Positions 8,641 through 16,920 of a stretch of 64,000 bases of DNA are shown piece after piece. The stretch comes from Desulfonema magnum (GTDB taxonomy: Bacteria > Desulfobacterota > Desulfobacteria > Desulfobacterales > 4be13). Where the stretch lies: the NCBI RefSeq assembly GCF_017377395.1, contig NZ_CP061800.1, positions 2,604,001 through 2,668,000 on the forward strand, read 5' to 3'. Under the pieces are notes generated by a model. That model did no database searches and was not told where the DNA came from. It saw only the letters and a program-made list of their open reading frames with translations. Position 1 is the stretch's first letter, and each line of letters starts with the position of its first letter. A program made the translations under genes and the position numbers.

Positions 8641-8772
8641 CAGAATTTTTTGGAACGTTTTGCGAGTAGGCGTGAAACATTTCGGACGGGCTTGCAAATC
8701 TCGTCCGGCAAATCATAGGGGGCAAGTTGGGTTCATAACCAAAAATTTTTTAAATCTCAGGAGGGAAAAAGC

Positions 8773-9006
8773 ATGAAATTAAAACAAAGGTGTTTTATGC
8801 TGTTTTGCTTGTTCGCAGGGATGATTTTTCAGCCCCGTTTCTCACACGGAGAAGAAATCGTTTACGCGATCAGCCATTGGCCTCCGTGGACGATTTGCAG
8901 TGAATCAGGGTATAGCGGGATTGGTGTTGATATCCTAAATATTTTGAAGGATGGGATGAAAGTCCTTGAAAATATCGTTAATCACTGCTATCTTAATCAA
9001 TTTTGA
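8773..9006 (+). pseudogene. Truncated periplasmic solute-binding protein (family 3) remnant
   Basis: A good AGGAGG-like site precedes ATG 8773. The 77-residue product has a signal peptide (hydrophobic 'CFMLFCLFAGMIF', cleavage near 'FSHG-EE') followed by 'IVYAISHWPPWTICSESG' and 'GIGVDILN', the opening strand of bacterial extracellular solute-binding proteins of family 3, normally 230-270 aa. After 'DILN' the similarity stops and the frame ends 25 residues later. This is the 5' remnant of a gene that lost its remainder. It interrupts the redox operon between PHP and HATPase. Confidence 0.7.
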
Positions 9007-9198
9007 ATAATGGTTCAAAAAGGTTTTATAACCTGTTGTTTTTACAATTTTTGATAATACTGAACCCCAAAATTCACAGGTGAAAAAATTGAATCCCTTT
9101 ATTCCGGCATATTATTTTTTTTCAGCGCTAATTTTGAAAAACTGTCCAAACCATTGTATAATAAAAAATGATATGTTAAAAGAAAATCAGAGACTGAA

Positions 9199-9822
9199 AT
9201 GAATTTAAAACAAAAATCAGTTCACCTGTTTATATTTTTTGTTCTGATCACCGCTGGATGCGCCCTGGCAACCATTGAAAAGGACATGATCGGAACCCGT
9301 CCCGAATCCTGGGCCAAACCGATGAATATCCCGGGATTGCCAAATCTTCATCAGGTGAGTGACAGCGTGTACAGAGGTGCCCGGCCAACAGCAGAAGGAA
9401 TCAGCCATCTCAAAAAAATGGGAATTAAAACAGTAATTAACCTTCGTTCTCTTCATTCGGATCAGGATGAAATCGGTGATACCGGTCTGGCATATGTGCA
9501 TATTCCCATGAAAGCCTGGCACGTTAAAGAAAAAGATGTTGTAAAATTTTTACAAATCACCACAAATAAAGACTGCACACCGGTTTTTGTTCACTGTAAG
9601 CATGGGGCGGACCGCACAGGCGTGATGATTGCGGCATACCGGCTCGCAGTTTGCGGCTGGAATAAGCAGGAAGCAATTTCAGAAATGACCCGGGGCGGAT
9701 TTGGTTATCACAAAATCTGGAAAAATCTTATCACATTCATTGAAAAACTTGATATCGAAAAAATAAAGAAAAAAACTTTCAGTAACCAATTATCAGTTAT
9801 CAGTTATCAAAAATATGCGTGA
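9199..9822 (+). CDS. Tyrosine/dual-specificity phosphatase-like lipoprotein
   Basis: This 207-residue protein has a lipoprotein signal (hydrophobic 10-19, lipobox T-A-G-C with Cys 21), so it should be anchored outside the inner membrane. The catalytic P-loop is 'HCKHGADRTGV' with nucleophile Cys 133 and Arg 139, the HCxxGxxRT signature of protein tyrosine/dual-specificity phosphatases. The preceding 'VYRGARPTAEGISHLKKMGIKTVINLR' pattern is typical of bacterial Siw14-like phosphatases. Its last 12 residues are encoded by a TTATCAG tandem repeat, and it overlaps the next gene by 8 bp. It is not a usual member of this operon type; the substrate is unknown. Confidence 0.85.
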   Translation: MNLKQKSVHLFIFFVLITAGCALATIEKDMIGTRPESWAKPMNIPGLPNLHQVSDSVYRGARPTAEGISHLKKMGIKTVINLRSLHSDQDEIGDTGLAYVHIPMKAWHVKEKDVVKFLQITTNKDCTPVFVHCKHGADRTGVMIAAYRLAVCGWNKQEAISEMTRGGFGYHKIWKNLITFIEKLDIEKIKKKTFSNQLSVISYQKYA

Positions 9823-10363
9823 AATTGCACTTCATATAATGGATATTGCGGAAAATGGCATTACTGCCGGAGCGGCCTGCGTTCATATCCTTGTGCATGA
9901 AGCTCGCAGTGAGAATTGGTTAAAAATAGAGATCAGGGACGATGGCGAGGGGATTCCCTCTGATATGCTCAATAAAGTGACGGATCCTTTTGTCACAGCC
10001 AGAACAACCCGGCGTGTGGGGCTGGGACTCTCTCTTCTCAAAACTGCGGCCGAACGGTGCGAAGGAGACTTTGCCATCTTATCCGAGCCTGGAAAGGGAA
10101 CACGGATAACAGCCACATTTCGGTATGACCATATTGACCGGGCACCTATCGGAGATATGGCAGGTTCTGTTTCCATGCTCATCATGGGAAACCCGGATGT
10201 GGATTTTGTTTATACACATACGGTGGATGCGAGTATTTTTACAATGGACACCCGGGAGATCAGGAGGGAGTTGGGGGAGGATACCCTGGCAGATCCTTCG
10301 GTAATCATTCAACTGACACAATCCATTCGGAAAAAGGTTTTCGAATTGAGAAGTGAGAAGTGA
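9815..10363 (+). CDS. GHKL ATP-binding protein (histidine-kinase-like ATPase)
   Basis: This 182-residue protein has an HATPase_c domain with N box 'ALHIMDIAENGITAGA', G1 'IRDDGEGIP' and G2 'RRVGLGLSLLKTAAERC', followed by 'GKGTRITATF'. It has no phospho-accepting histidine domain or sensor, so it is an isolated ATPase. Homologues sit between PHP and NuoE/HydB-like genes in hydrogenase and formate dehydrogenase clusters. The start overlaps the end of the phosphatase gene, and only repeat sequence precedes it. It probably belongs to the same signalling module as the RsbW-like protein. Confidence 0.85.
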   Translation: MREIALHIMDIAENGITAGAACVHILVHEARSENWLKIEIRDDGEGIPSDMLNKVTDPFVTARTTRRVGLGLSLLKTAAERCEGDFAILSEPGKGTRITATFRYDHIDRAPIGDMAGSVSMLIMGNPDVDFVYTHTVDASIFTMDTREIRRELGEDTLADPSVIIQLTQSIRKKVFELRSEK

Positions 10364-10405
10364 AATATTGTATATTTTCCAGTTCTCACTCCTCATTTCT
10401 CACTT
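10345..10405. repeat. GTGAGAA-type tandem/inverted repeat between operon genes
   Basis: 'AGAAGTGAGAAGTGA' at the end of the HATPase gene is answered about 30 bp later by the complementary 'TTCTCACTCCTCATTTCTCAC'. A fold of this kind could form in the mRNA just before the next ribosome site. A longer version lies at 11173-11266. Confidence 0.5.
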
Positions 10406-10422
10406 TAAAAAAGGAGATATTT

Positions 10423-11172
10423 ATGATCAGTCTCGATTTTTTGAAAAAGGTAGAAGTTTTAAAAAGCCTGAATGATGAACAACTAACTGCTGTACAGGGC
10501 TGCTGTGAGGAAAAGGTGTTTCAGAGCGGTGCCAGACTTTTTAGTGAAGGAGAAGAGGCCACGCATCTCTGCGTGATGATGGAAGGGCAGGTGGACCTTC
10601 GGTTTGATCTGCACGGGCAATCTACGTCCGATGCAAATAATATATCTTCTCTGACCGAAAGCGCGACTTTCGGATGGTCAGCGTTTGTGCCGCCGAACAA
10701 GTACAAGCTTTCAGCATATTGCGCCACCAGAAACTGCAAAGTACTGAGAATGGAGCGGGACTGTCTTCTGAGACTTTTCGAACAAGATACTGAAATTGGT
10801 TATCGGATAATGACGAATGTGAATGTTGTCATTGCCAAGCGGTTCCAACAGTTACGAAATACAGCTTCGGATTCTCCCGCGGCCAAGGTGGAAATTACGG
10901 TTCATATGGCAACCTGCGGAATAGCCGCGGGCGCTCGTGAAGTAATGGGCGCGCTGATGGAAGAAGTCGCCCAATCCGGACGGAAAGACATCCGGGTCAA
11001 AACATCCGGGTGCCTGGGAAAATGCGCCACAGAACCGAATGTGACGGTGAACATCGGATGGGAGGAACCCGTTATTTATCAATATATGAACTCGGATAAG
11101 ATGCGACAGGTCTTCCGGAAACACATCTTATCAGGCCAAGTACAGAGCGATTTTGTTCTGGCTGAAAAGTAA
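10423..11172 (+). CDS. Cyclic-nucleotide-binding (CRP-like) domain fused to thioredoxin-like [2Fe-2S] domain
   Basis: The start is ATG 10423 with AAGGAG at 10411-10416; the product is 249 aa. Residues 1-145 form a cNMP-binding beta-barrel ('LFSEGEEATHLCVMMEGQVDLRF', 'SATFGWSAFVPPNKY'). Residues 158-249 are a thioredoxin-like ferredoxin with 'ATCGIAAGAREV' and 'TSGCLGKCATEPNVTV', as at the N-terminus of HydB/HndC. No helix-turn-helix DNA-binding domain is visible. It sits where NuoE/NuoF-type subunits normally stand before FdhA, so it may pass electrons to or regulate FdhA. The ligand of the barrel is unknown. Confidence 0.8.
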   Translation: MISLDFLKKVEVLKSLNDEQLTAVQGCCEEKVFQSGARLFSEGEEATHLCVMMEGQVDLRFDLHGQSTSDANNISSLTESATFGWSAFVPPNKYKLSAYCATRNCKVLRMERDCLLRLFEQDTEIGYRIMTNVNVVIAKRFQQLRNTASDSPAAKVEITVHMATCGIAAGAREVMGALMEEVAQSGRKDIRVKTSGCLGKCATEPNVTVNIGWEEPVIYQYMNSDKMRQVFRKHILSGQVQSDFVLAEK

Positions 11173-11275
11173 TAAGAAGTGGAAAGTGAGAAGTGAGAAG
11201 TGAGGAGTGAGAAGTGAGAAATATACAATGTTTATTTCTCACTTCTCACTCCTCATTTCTCACTGACAAATGACA
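11173..11275. repeat. GTGAGAA tandem array with inverted partner
   Basis: About six GTGAGAA/GTGAGGA-type words are followed, after 'ATATACAATG', by the complementary TTCTCAC words, then two 'TGACAAA' copies. It is the whole spacer between the CRP-like gene and fdhA and could form a long hairpin. Confidence 0.6.
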
Positions 11276-11301
11276 AATGACGAAATGGAGAAAAATACCA
11301 G

Positions 11302-14070
11302 ATGGATGCACAAAACATAATTATCATCAATGGAAATGAATTTTCTTTTGAGCCTGGGGAAACAATTCTTCAGGTGGCGCGTCGAAATGATATTGACATT
11401 CCGACGCTCTGCCATCTGAAAGGGGCGACCCCCACAGGAGAATGCAGAATATGCGTGGTTGAAGTGGAGGGGGCGCGTACCCTGATGGCCTCATGTGTCA
11501 CGCCCGCTTCAAACGGCATGGTTGTCCGGACCGAATCGCAAAAGGTGATTGAGGCCAGACGCCTGATCATCCAACTGATGCTGGCTTCAGGGAACCATAA
11601 CTGCGCGGTTCGCGGTTCTGATGACAAAGACTGGACACAGTTTCAGCTCTCTGTTCAGCAGGAGGATAACAGTTCAGAACTGTGTCCGGTGTGGGGAGAT
11701 TGCAGGCTTCAGGACCTTGCTTACCGATATCAGGTGTCCGGAGAGCGATTCCCAAAAACAGAAACCCTCTTTCCCATGGAAACTGTGAACCCTTTTATTG
11801 TCAGGGATTTTTCCAGATGTATCCGATGCGGCAGATGTGTCCAGGCATGTAATGAGGTTCAGGTGAACAAAGCCATTAATTTCGGATACAGGGGCGCATC
11901 AACAAAAATTGTCGCGGCCGGGGACCGGCCCCTCAAAGATTCGGACTGCGTGTTCTGCGGAGAATGTGTGCAGGTCTGTCCCGTGGGCGCGTTGGTGGAA
12001 AAAAATGCGCGTTATGAAGTCAGGCCCTGGGAAACCAAAAAAGTCCGCACCACTTGCAGTTATTGCGGGGTGGGATGTCAGCTTCATCTCCATGTGAAAG
12101 ATGACAAAGTGGTGAAAGTCACCGGTGTGGAGGATGTGGCCCCCAATTACGGCAGTCTCTGTGTGAAGGGGCGGTTCGGTTTTGACTTTGTCAATTCCTC
12201 TGAACGGCTCACAACCCCGCTGATCAAAGAAAACGGCGAATTTCGGAAAGCCTCATGGGATGAGGCCCTTGATCTTGTGGCAAAGCGATTTGGCGAGATT
12301 AAGAAGGCACATGGCGGCGATGCCATGGGCGTGCTGACCTCTGCCAGAGTCACCAATGAGGAAAACTATATTGCCAACAAATTCACACGTGCGGTCCTGA
12401 AAACAAACAATATTGATCATTGCGCCCGTCTCTGACATTCCTCCACAGTGGCCGGTCTGGCCGCGACTTTGGGAAGCGGAGCAATGACAAATACCATCGG
12501 GTGTATTGAAAAAGCAGATGTTATTCTGGTTACGGGTTCAAATACCACGGAAAATCATCCGGTACTGTCCGCTTTTGTGAAACGGGCAGTGGAGTTTAAG
12601 GGCGCAAGGCTTATCGTGGTGGATCCGAGACGCATCAAGCTGGCAGGTTTTGCACATCAGTGGCTGAGGCCCAATCTGGGAACAGATGTTGCCTGGATCA
12701 ATGGCATGATGCACGTTATCATTAAGGAAAATCTTTATGACAAAACCTTTGTGGAAAACCGGACCACGGGATTTCAGGAATTAAAAGCGGTTGTTGAGAA
12801 ATACACGCCTGAATATGTGGCAGAAATCACAGGGATTCCCGCACAGAGTATTATTGACGCGGCCAGGATGTATGCCGGCGCAAAAGCAGGCAGCATTCTT
12901 TACTGCATGGGCATCACCCAGCACACTACCGGAACCGACAATGTGAAATCCCTGGCACATCTTTCCATGCTCTGCGGGAACATGGGCATTGAGGGAGGCG
13001 GTGTGAATCCCCTGAGAGGGCAGAACAATGTGCAGGGTGCGTGTGACATGGGCGGTCTTCCCAATGTGTTTACAGGGTATCAGCCCGTGAACAATGCCGA
13101 TGCTGTGAAGAAGATGGAAGACGCATGGGGCGTTTCAGGACTTTCGGACAAGATCGGGCTTAAAGTGACAGAGATGCTGCCCAAGGCCCATGACGGCGAA
13201 TTAAAATCTTTGTATATCATCGGTGAGAATCCCCTGGTTTCCGATCCGGATCTGAACCATGCGGAAAAATGTATTTCCAACCTGGATTTTCTGGTGGTGC
13301 AGGATATCTTTATGACAGAGACGACACGGCTTGCGGATGTGGTGCTGCCGTCAGCCTGTTTTGCGGAAAAAGAAGGGACTTTTTCAAATACAGAACGGCG
13401 GGTGCAACGGGTCAGAAAAGCAGTGAATCCTCCGGGGGAGGCATGGGATGACTGGAAAATCACCTGTGAAATCGCAACCCGTATGGGATATCCCATGTCG
13501 TATGAGAGCAGCGAGGCCATTTTTGAAGAGCTTTCAAAGCTCACACCGTCTTACGGCGGTATCACTTATGACCGTATTGAGGAGGAAGGAATTCACTGGC
13601 CCTGTCCGACTGCGGACCATCCGGGTACACCGATTCTCCATTCAGGCCAGTTTCCCATTGGAAGGGGGATATTCTTCGCGATTGATTATATTCCGCCGGC
13701 TGAAAAAGCAGATGATGAATATCCCGTGTATCTGACAACGGGCCGTGTGATTTATCAGTACCACACCGGAACCATGACCCGGAAAACAGACGGCCTGAAT
13801 GACCGTGCCCCGGGGAGTTTTGTTGAGATTTCACCTCAGGATGCGGAAAAATATGGTCTGGCGGATGGTGACTTGGTGAATGTTGAATCCCGGAGAGGAA
13901 ACATCACTGCCCGGGTGAACTTTTCGGACAAAGCTGTTGAGGGAACTGTGTTTATCCCCTTCCATTTCGCGGAAGCAGCCGCCAACAAGCTCACCAATGC
14001 GGCCCTTGATCCGGTTTCAGGCATACCCGAGTATAAGGTTTGTGCAGTGAAATTGTCCAAGGCAGCATAA
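11302..14070 (+). CDS. fdhA: Formate dehydrogenase alpha subunit, selenocysteine-containing (NuoG-type N-terminus)
   Basis: One 922-residue selenoprotein is read through TGA at 12433-12435 as selenocysteine 378, in the context 'HCARL-U-HSSTVAGL', the classical FdhA/FdhF active site. The N-terminus has a [2Fe-2S] domain ('LCHLKGATPTGECRICVVEV'), a His/Cys cluster region with an insertion between its cysteines, and two [4Fe-4S] clusters ('CIRCGRCVQACNEV', 'CVFCGECVQVCPVGAL'). The molybdopterin part begins at 'TTCSYCGVGCQLHL' and ends with the dinucleotide-binding domain ('LTTGRVIYQYHTGTMTRKT'). No Tat signal is present, so it is cytoplasmic. It oxidises formate or reduces CO2, exchanging electrons through its Fe-S chain. 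No NADH-binding NuoF partner lies beside it. Confidence 0.95.
12433..12464 (+). promoter_or_regulatory. SECIS element and selenocysteine UGA codon of fdhA
   Basis: The TGA codon (12433-12435) is followed 13-14 nt later by a stem GTGGCC/GGCCGC (12448-12453 with 12459-12464) closing on the five-base loop GGTCT. The apical GGUCU and the spacing resemble the E. coli fdhF SECIS recognised by SelB. The reading frame stays open and homologous on both sides. Confidence 0.85.
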
Positions 14071-14210
14071 AAACAGGCAACCTTGTCGGGGCGACATCTT
14101 TGTAGCCCCGTCGGGGTGGCATCTTTGCAGCCTGTTTATTATTCAATCTGTTCAAACAAATATTCCGCTCTTACGGGGCTTGGGCTGTTTATCTGCTATT
14201 ATTCTACAAA

Positions 14211-14360
14211 TAAGTAACTGAGCAAAAGTTTTTTATATACTTTTTTTCCACAAGCGGCGGAGAAATCCGGCTTTTTCCTTTGTTGGAGACGCATCACTCC
14301 GGAAAAAAAAGCCGGGTTTCTTCCCCGGGCAGATATTAAAAAATTATGGTTAGGTACTTA
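14211..14360. mobile_element. Family A MITE (TAAGTAMCTG ends)
   Basis: This 150-bp element runs from TAAGTAACTGAGCAAAAG to TTATGGTTAGGTACTTA. Internally it has the complementary pair 'CCGGCTTTTTCC' / 'AAAAAGCCGGGTTT'. It shares left and right halves with 52414-52614 and a right half with the sequence ending at 40877. The ends resemble the terminal sequence beyond the neighbouring IS630 transposase, suggesting that transposase mobilises it. The spacer 14071-14210 holds two copies of a 'CGGGGCGACATCTTTG'-like motif and no gene; 14361-14528 shows no gene either. Confidence 0.6.
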
Positions 14361-14528
14361 TGTCGCCCTTACGGGGCTTAAAATACACGCTGTCCGAAAT
14401 GCTCTGTGGCTTTTCCGAACTGTGACTGTCAGTCTATAGATGTTCAGAAAAATAATTTCATTTGAAATAAAATTTTACCGGGAAGCAATATTTTTATTAA
14501 AAATTTTTTTTATCTGAGGTATGAAAAT

Positions 14529-15620
14529 ATGAAATTAAAAGTCAGCAGGGAAACTGTGGAACGGCTGAAAAAAGAACTCGGCATTGCCCAACGTCTTAAT
14601 AATCTCAGACTTTATAAAATAGTGAAGGCTCTGCTGCTGATTTACGAAGAGGAACCTGCTGAGAACATAGCGAGGCTCATCGGTGTCACCGTCAGAACGG
14701 TTTTCAACTGGTTAAAACGATTTATGTGGGAAAGATTTTCATGGCCGGGACGGATGCATTCTAAAGGAAAAGGACGTAAGCCGAAGCTGAACGGAGAACA
14801 GAAAAGAAAGTTGTACAGGATTGTCGAAGGCGGACCTGGGAAATACGGATCTGACTGCGGAATTTGGAATTCGGCGATGATTCTCATAGTCATAAGGAAA
14901 GAATTCAATGTCACATGTAATCCGAGATATGTCAGTACGTTGCTGAAAAGTATCGGACTGACGTGTCAGAAGGCAAAATTTGTCTCAGACAGGTCGGATG
15001 ATGAGAAACATCGCAGGAAGAGGAAACAGCGGGATGAGGAAACATGGCCGGAAATTCTGGAAAAAGCGGATGAGATGAAGGGGGGGATACTTTTTACCGA
15101 CGAGGTGTCATTCGCCCGGTGGGGATCATTGGCAAGGACATGGGCTCCGAAAGGAAAGCAGCCGGTGGTAAAAACGTTCGGAAAACGGAAAGGACTGAAA
15201 ATGTTCGGATCTGTCGAATTCAGAGGAGGAGGCTTTGTATATGAGGAATGTGACGGAAAATTCAACGGGGACTCTTATATGAAGTTTTTAAAACAGGTTC
15301 TGAGCGGCTGTTGCTGTCCGGTTTTTCTTATCGAAGACGGCGCTCCGTATCACAGAAGAAAAGATGTGAACGAGTTCAGAAAAGAGATGGAAATAAGGAA
15401 ACGGATGCTTGTTTACATACTGCCGTCTTACTCTCCCGACAAAAATCCGATTGAAAAACTGTGGAAAAATACCAAAAGAGATGCCACGCATCTGAAATAC
15501 TTCCCGACTTTCGACGATCTGCGTTCCGCAGTAGTCGGAGCATTTGAAAAATATCTCACAGATGCGACAAAAGTGATCTGTGTCATGAAAAAATTACGAA
15601 AAAAAGCAGGTATTGCCTGA
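14529..15620 (+). mobile_element. IS630-family transposase
   Basis: The 363-residue protein is apparently intact. The N-terminal helix-turn-helix (residues 20-75, 'IARLIGVTVRTVFNWLKRF') precedes a DDE catalytic core with 'GGILFTDEVSF', 'LIEDGAPYHRR' and 'LPSYSPDKNPIEKLWKNTK', the D, D and E motifs of IS630/Tc1-mariner-like elements. ATG 14529 follows a GAGGT site. The element ends are ambiguous: TAAGTAACTG at 14211 and AGGTACTTA ending 15729 match each other well, but each is also the end of a shorter MITE-like unit beside the gene. Confidence 0.9.
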
Positions 15621-15623
15621 TAA

Positions 15624-15729
15624 ATAAATACCTCACCAAAAGTTTTTTATATTTTTTTATAAATCTCATTGCCTGTTGTCTGCTTATTCTCAGATCGGAA
15701 AATATTAAAAACTTTTGCACAGGTACTTA
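15624..15729. mobile_element. Family A end pair flanking the IS630 transposase
   Basis: 'TAAATACCTCACCAAAAG' starts four bases after the transposase stop, and 'CTTTTGCACAGGTACTTA' ends at 15729. The two are imperfect inverted copies 106 bp apart. The right copy matches the far left end at 14211 better than its near partner, so it may be the true right end of the IS. Confidence 0.5.
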
Positions 15730-15766
15730 TGTTGTGAAATTATTTTTCTGAAAAACTATATATTCA

Positions 15767-15841
15767 TGGAGGCGGCAACCAGATTCGAACTGGTGAATAG
15801 CGGTTTTGCAGACCGCTGCCTTACCACTTGGCTATGCCGCC
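15767..15841 (-). tRNA. tRNA-Cys (GCA), copy 2
   Basis: The 75-nt gene has an encoded CCA. The acceptor GGCGGCA pairs with TGCCGCC, the anticodon loop 'TCTGCAAA' gives GCA and the T arm is 'GGTTCGAATCT'-like. It is the last gene of a Gly-Cys-Gly-Cys series transcribed leftwards. Confidence 0.95.
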
Positions 15842-15849
15842 AAAAAAAA

Positions 15850-15924
15850 TGGAGCGGGAAACGAGATTTGAACTCGCGACTTCGACCTTGGCAAGGTCGC
15901 ACTCTACCACTGAGTTATTCCCGC
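15850..15924 (-). tRNA. tRNA-Gly (GCC), copy 2
   Basis: The 75-nt gene has CCA encoded, acceptor GCGGGAA / TTCCCGC and an anticodon loop 'CTTGCCAAG' with anticodon GCC. It lies 8 bp upstream of tRNA-Cys copy 2. Confidence 0.95.
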
Positions 15925-15955
15925 TCAATAGAAAACACTTTTGAAAACGGCATCG

Positions 15956-15990
15956 AAAAAGGGGGTAGTCAGTTTGACTATCCCCCTTTT
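15956..15990 (-). terminator. Terminator between the two tRNA pairs
   Basis: The near-perfect 15-bp stem AAAAGGGGGATAGTC / GACTACCCCCTTTTT has a T-run on the minus strand and lies directly after tRNA-Cys copy 1. Confidence 0.8.
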
Positions 15991-15997
15991 ATGTTCA

Positions 15998-16072
15998 TGG
16001 AGGCGGCAACCAGATTCGAACTGGTGAATAGCGGTTTTGCAGACCGCTGCCTTACCACTTGGCTATGCCGCC
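15998..16072 (-). tRNA. tRNA-Cys (GCA), copy 1
   Basis: Identical to the tRNA-Cys at 15767. The two copies are 231 bp apart and belong to a duplicated Gly-Cys unit. Confidence 0.95.
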
Positions 16073-16081
16073 AAAAAAAAA

Positions 16082-16156
16082 TGGAGCGGGAAACGAGATT
16101 TGAACTCGCGACTTCGACCTTGGCAAGGTCGCACTCTACCACTGAGTTATTCCCGC
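16082..16156 (-). tRNA. tRNA-Gly (GCC), copy 1
   Basis: Identical to the tRNA-Gly at 15850 and the promoter-proximal member of the tRNA run. Confidence 0.95.
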
Positions 16157-16211
16157 TCAATGAAAAAATACTTCTAACAGCTTCTTTCTTTTCTGTCAAC
16201 TAAAAAATGAG

Positions 16212-16781
16212 CTATGTGTAAAAAAATTTTCTGAACCTTATGAAATAGTCCGCACCTGACCATATTGTTAATATCAGCGCACCCCATAAAAAAAAGCAGC
16301 CAATGGCATGAAGATTGATTCCAAAGTATTGAAAATGTAATAATAAAGGGATGATAGCAGCAATCTGAAATCCTGTTTTGTATTTTCCCAAGGAAGATGC
16401 CGAAACATCCTCTCCCCCTTCGACAATAATACCTCGCAAACCAGTTACGGCAAGTTCCCGACCGATGATGATGCACACTATCCAGGCGGGTATCCAGTTA
16501 AGGGAAACCAGCATAATCAGAGAACAGGAAACCAGAAGTTTGTCCGCAAGCGGATCCATAGCCTTTCCGAAATTAGAAATAAGCCCCCGGGTTCTTGCAA
16601 AATAGCCGTCCAAATAGTCAGTAATTGCCGCTGCACTGAACAAAAGCGCAGCAAAAAATGTGGAAAGCCTGGTGATCGGAAATAAAAGCAGAATCACAAT
16701 TCCCGGAGCTGCCGCGATACGGAACATTGTCAGGAAATTGGGATGGCTCAGTTGTTTTTTTAGATTCCGCCCTGTAAGCAT
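16212..16781 (-). CDS. pgsA: CDP-diacylglycerol-glycerol-3-phosphate 3-phosphatidyltransferase
   Basis: This 189-residue integral membrane enzyme makes phosphatidylglycerol-phosphate from CDP-diacylglycerol and glycerol-3-phosphate. The CDP-alcohol phosphotransferase signature D-x2-D-G-x2-A-R-x8-G-x3-D-x3-D is complete, from 'DYLDGYFAR' to 'GKAMDPLAD'. Several hydrophobic segments span the length, including 'IVILLLFPITRLSTFFAALL' and a C-terminal 'GCFFLWGALILTIW'. The length fits the family. It lies upstream of the tRNA run on the same strand. The spacer to fsa (16782-16920) carries a 'GTGTTAGGTGTCAGG' tandem repeat and a GC-rich hairpin at 16896-16914. Confidence 0.93.
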   Translation of the reverse strand: MLTGRNLKKQLSHPNFLTMFRIAAAPGIVILLLFPITRLSTFFAALLFSAAAITDYLDGYFARTRGLISNFGKAMDPLADKLLVSCSLIMLVSLNWIPAWIVCIIIGRELAVTGLRGIIVEGGEDVSASSLGKYKTGFQIAAIIPLLLHFQYFGINLHAIGCFFLWGALILTIWSGADYFIRFRKFFYT

Positions 16782-16920
16782 AGGTCATTTATATAAATGT
16801 GTTAGGTGTTAGGTGTCAGGTGTCAGGAAAAAGCCTGAAACTTTTATAATTCGTTGCGAGCCTTGTCCATGACTGTTTTTATATACAGCATTGCAGGGCG
16901 GGAAGGACCCGCCCGCTTAA

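Noticed and set aside
12421..12448. A stop codon splitting fdhA into two genes or a pseudogene
   Set aside because: The UGA has the FdhA selenocysteine context and a SECIS-like hairpin; homology is continuous on both sides.
15715..16203. A 162-codon plus-strand open frame
   Set aside because: It runs through four minus-strand tRNA genes; its repeated peptide simply mirrors the tRNA duplication.
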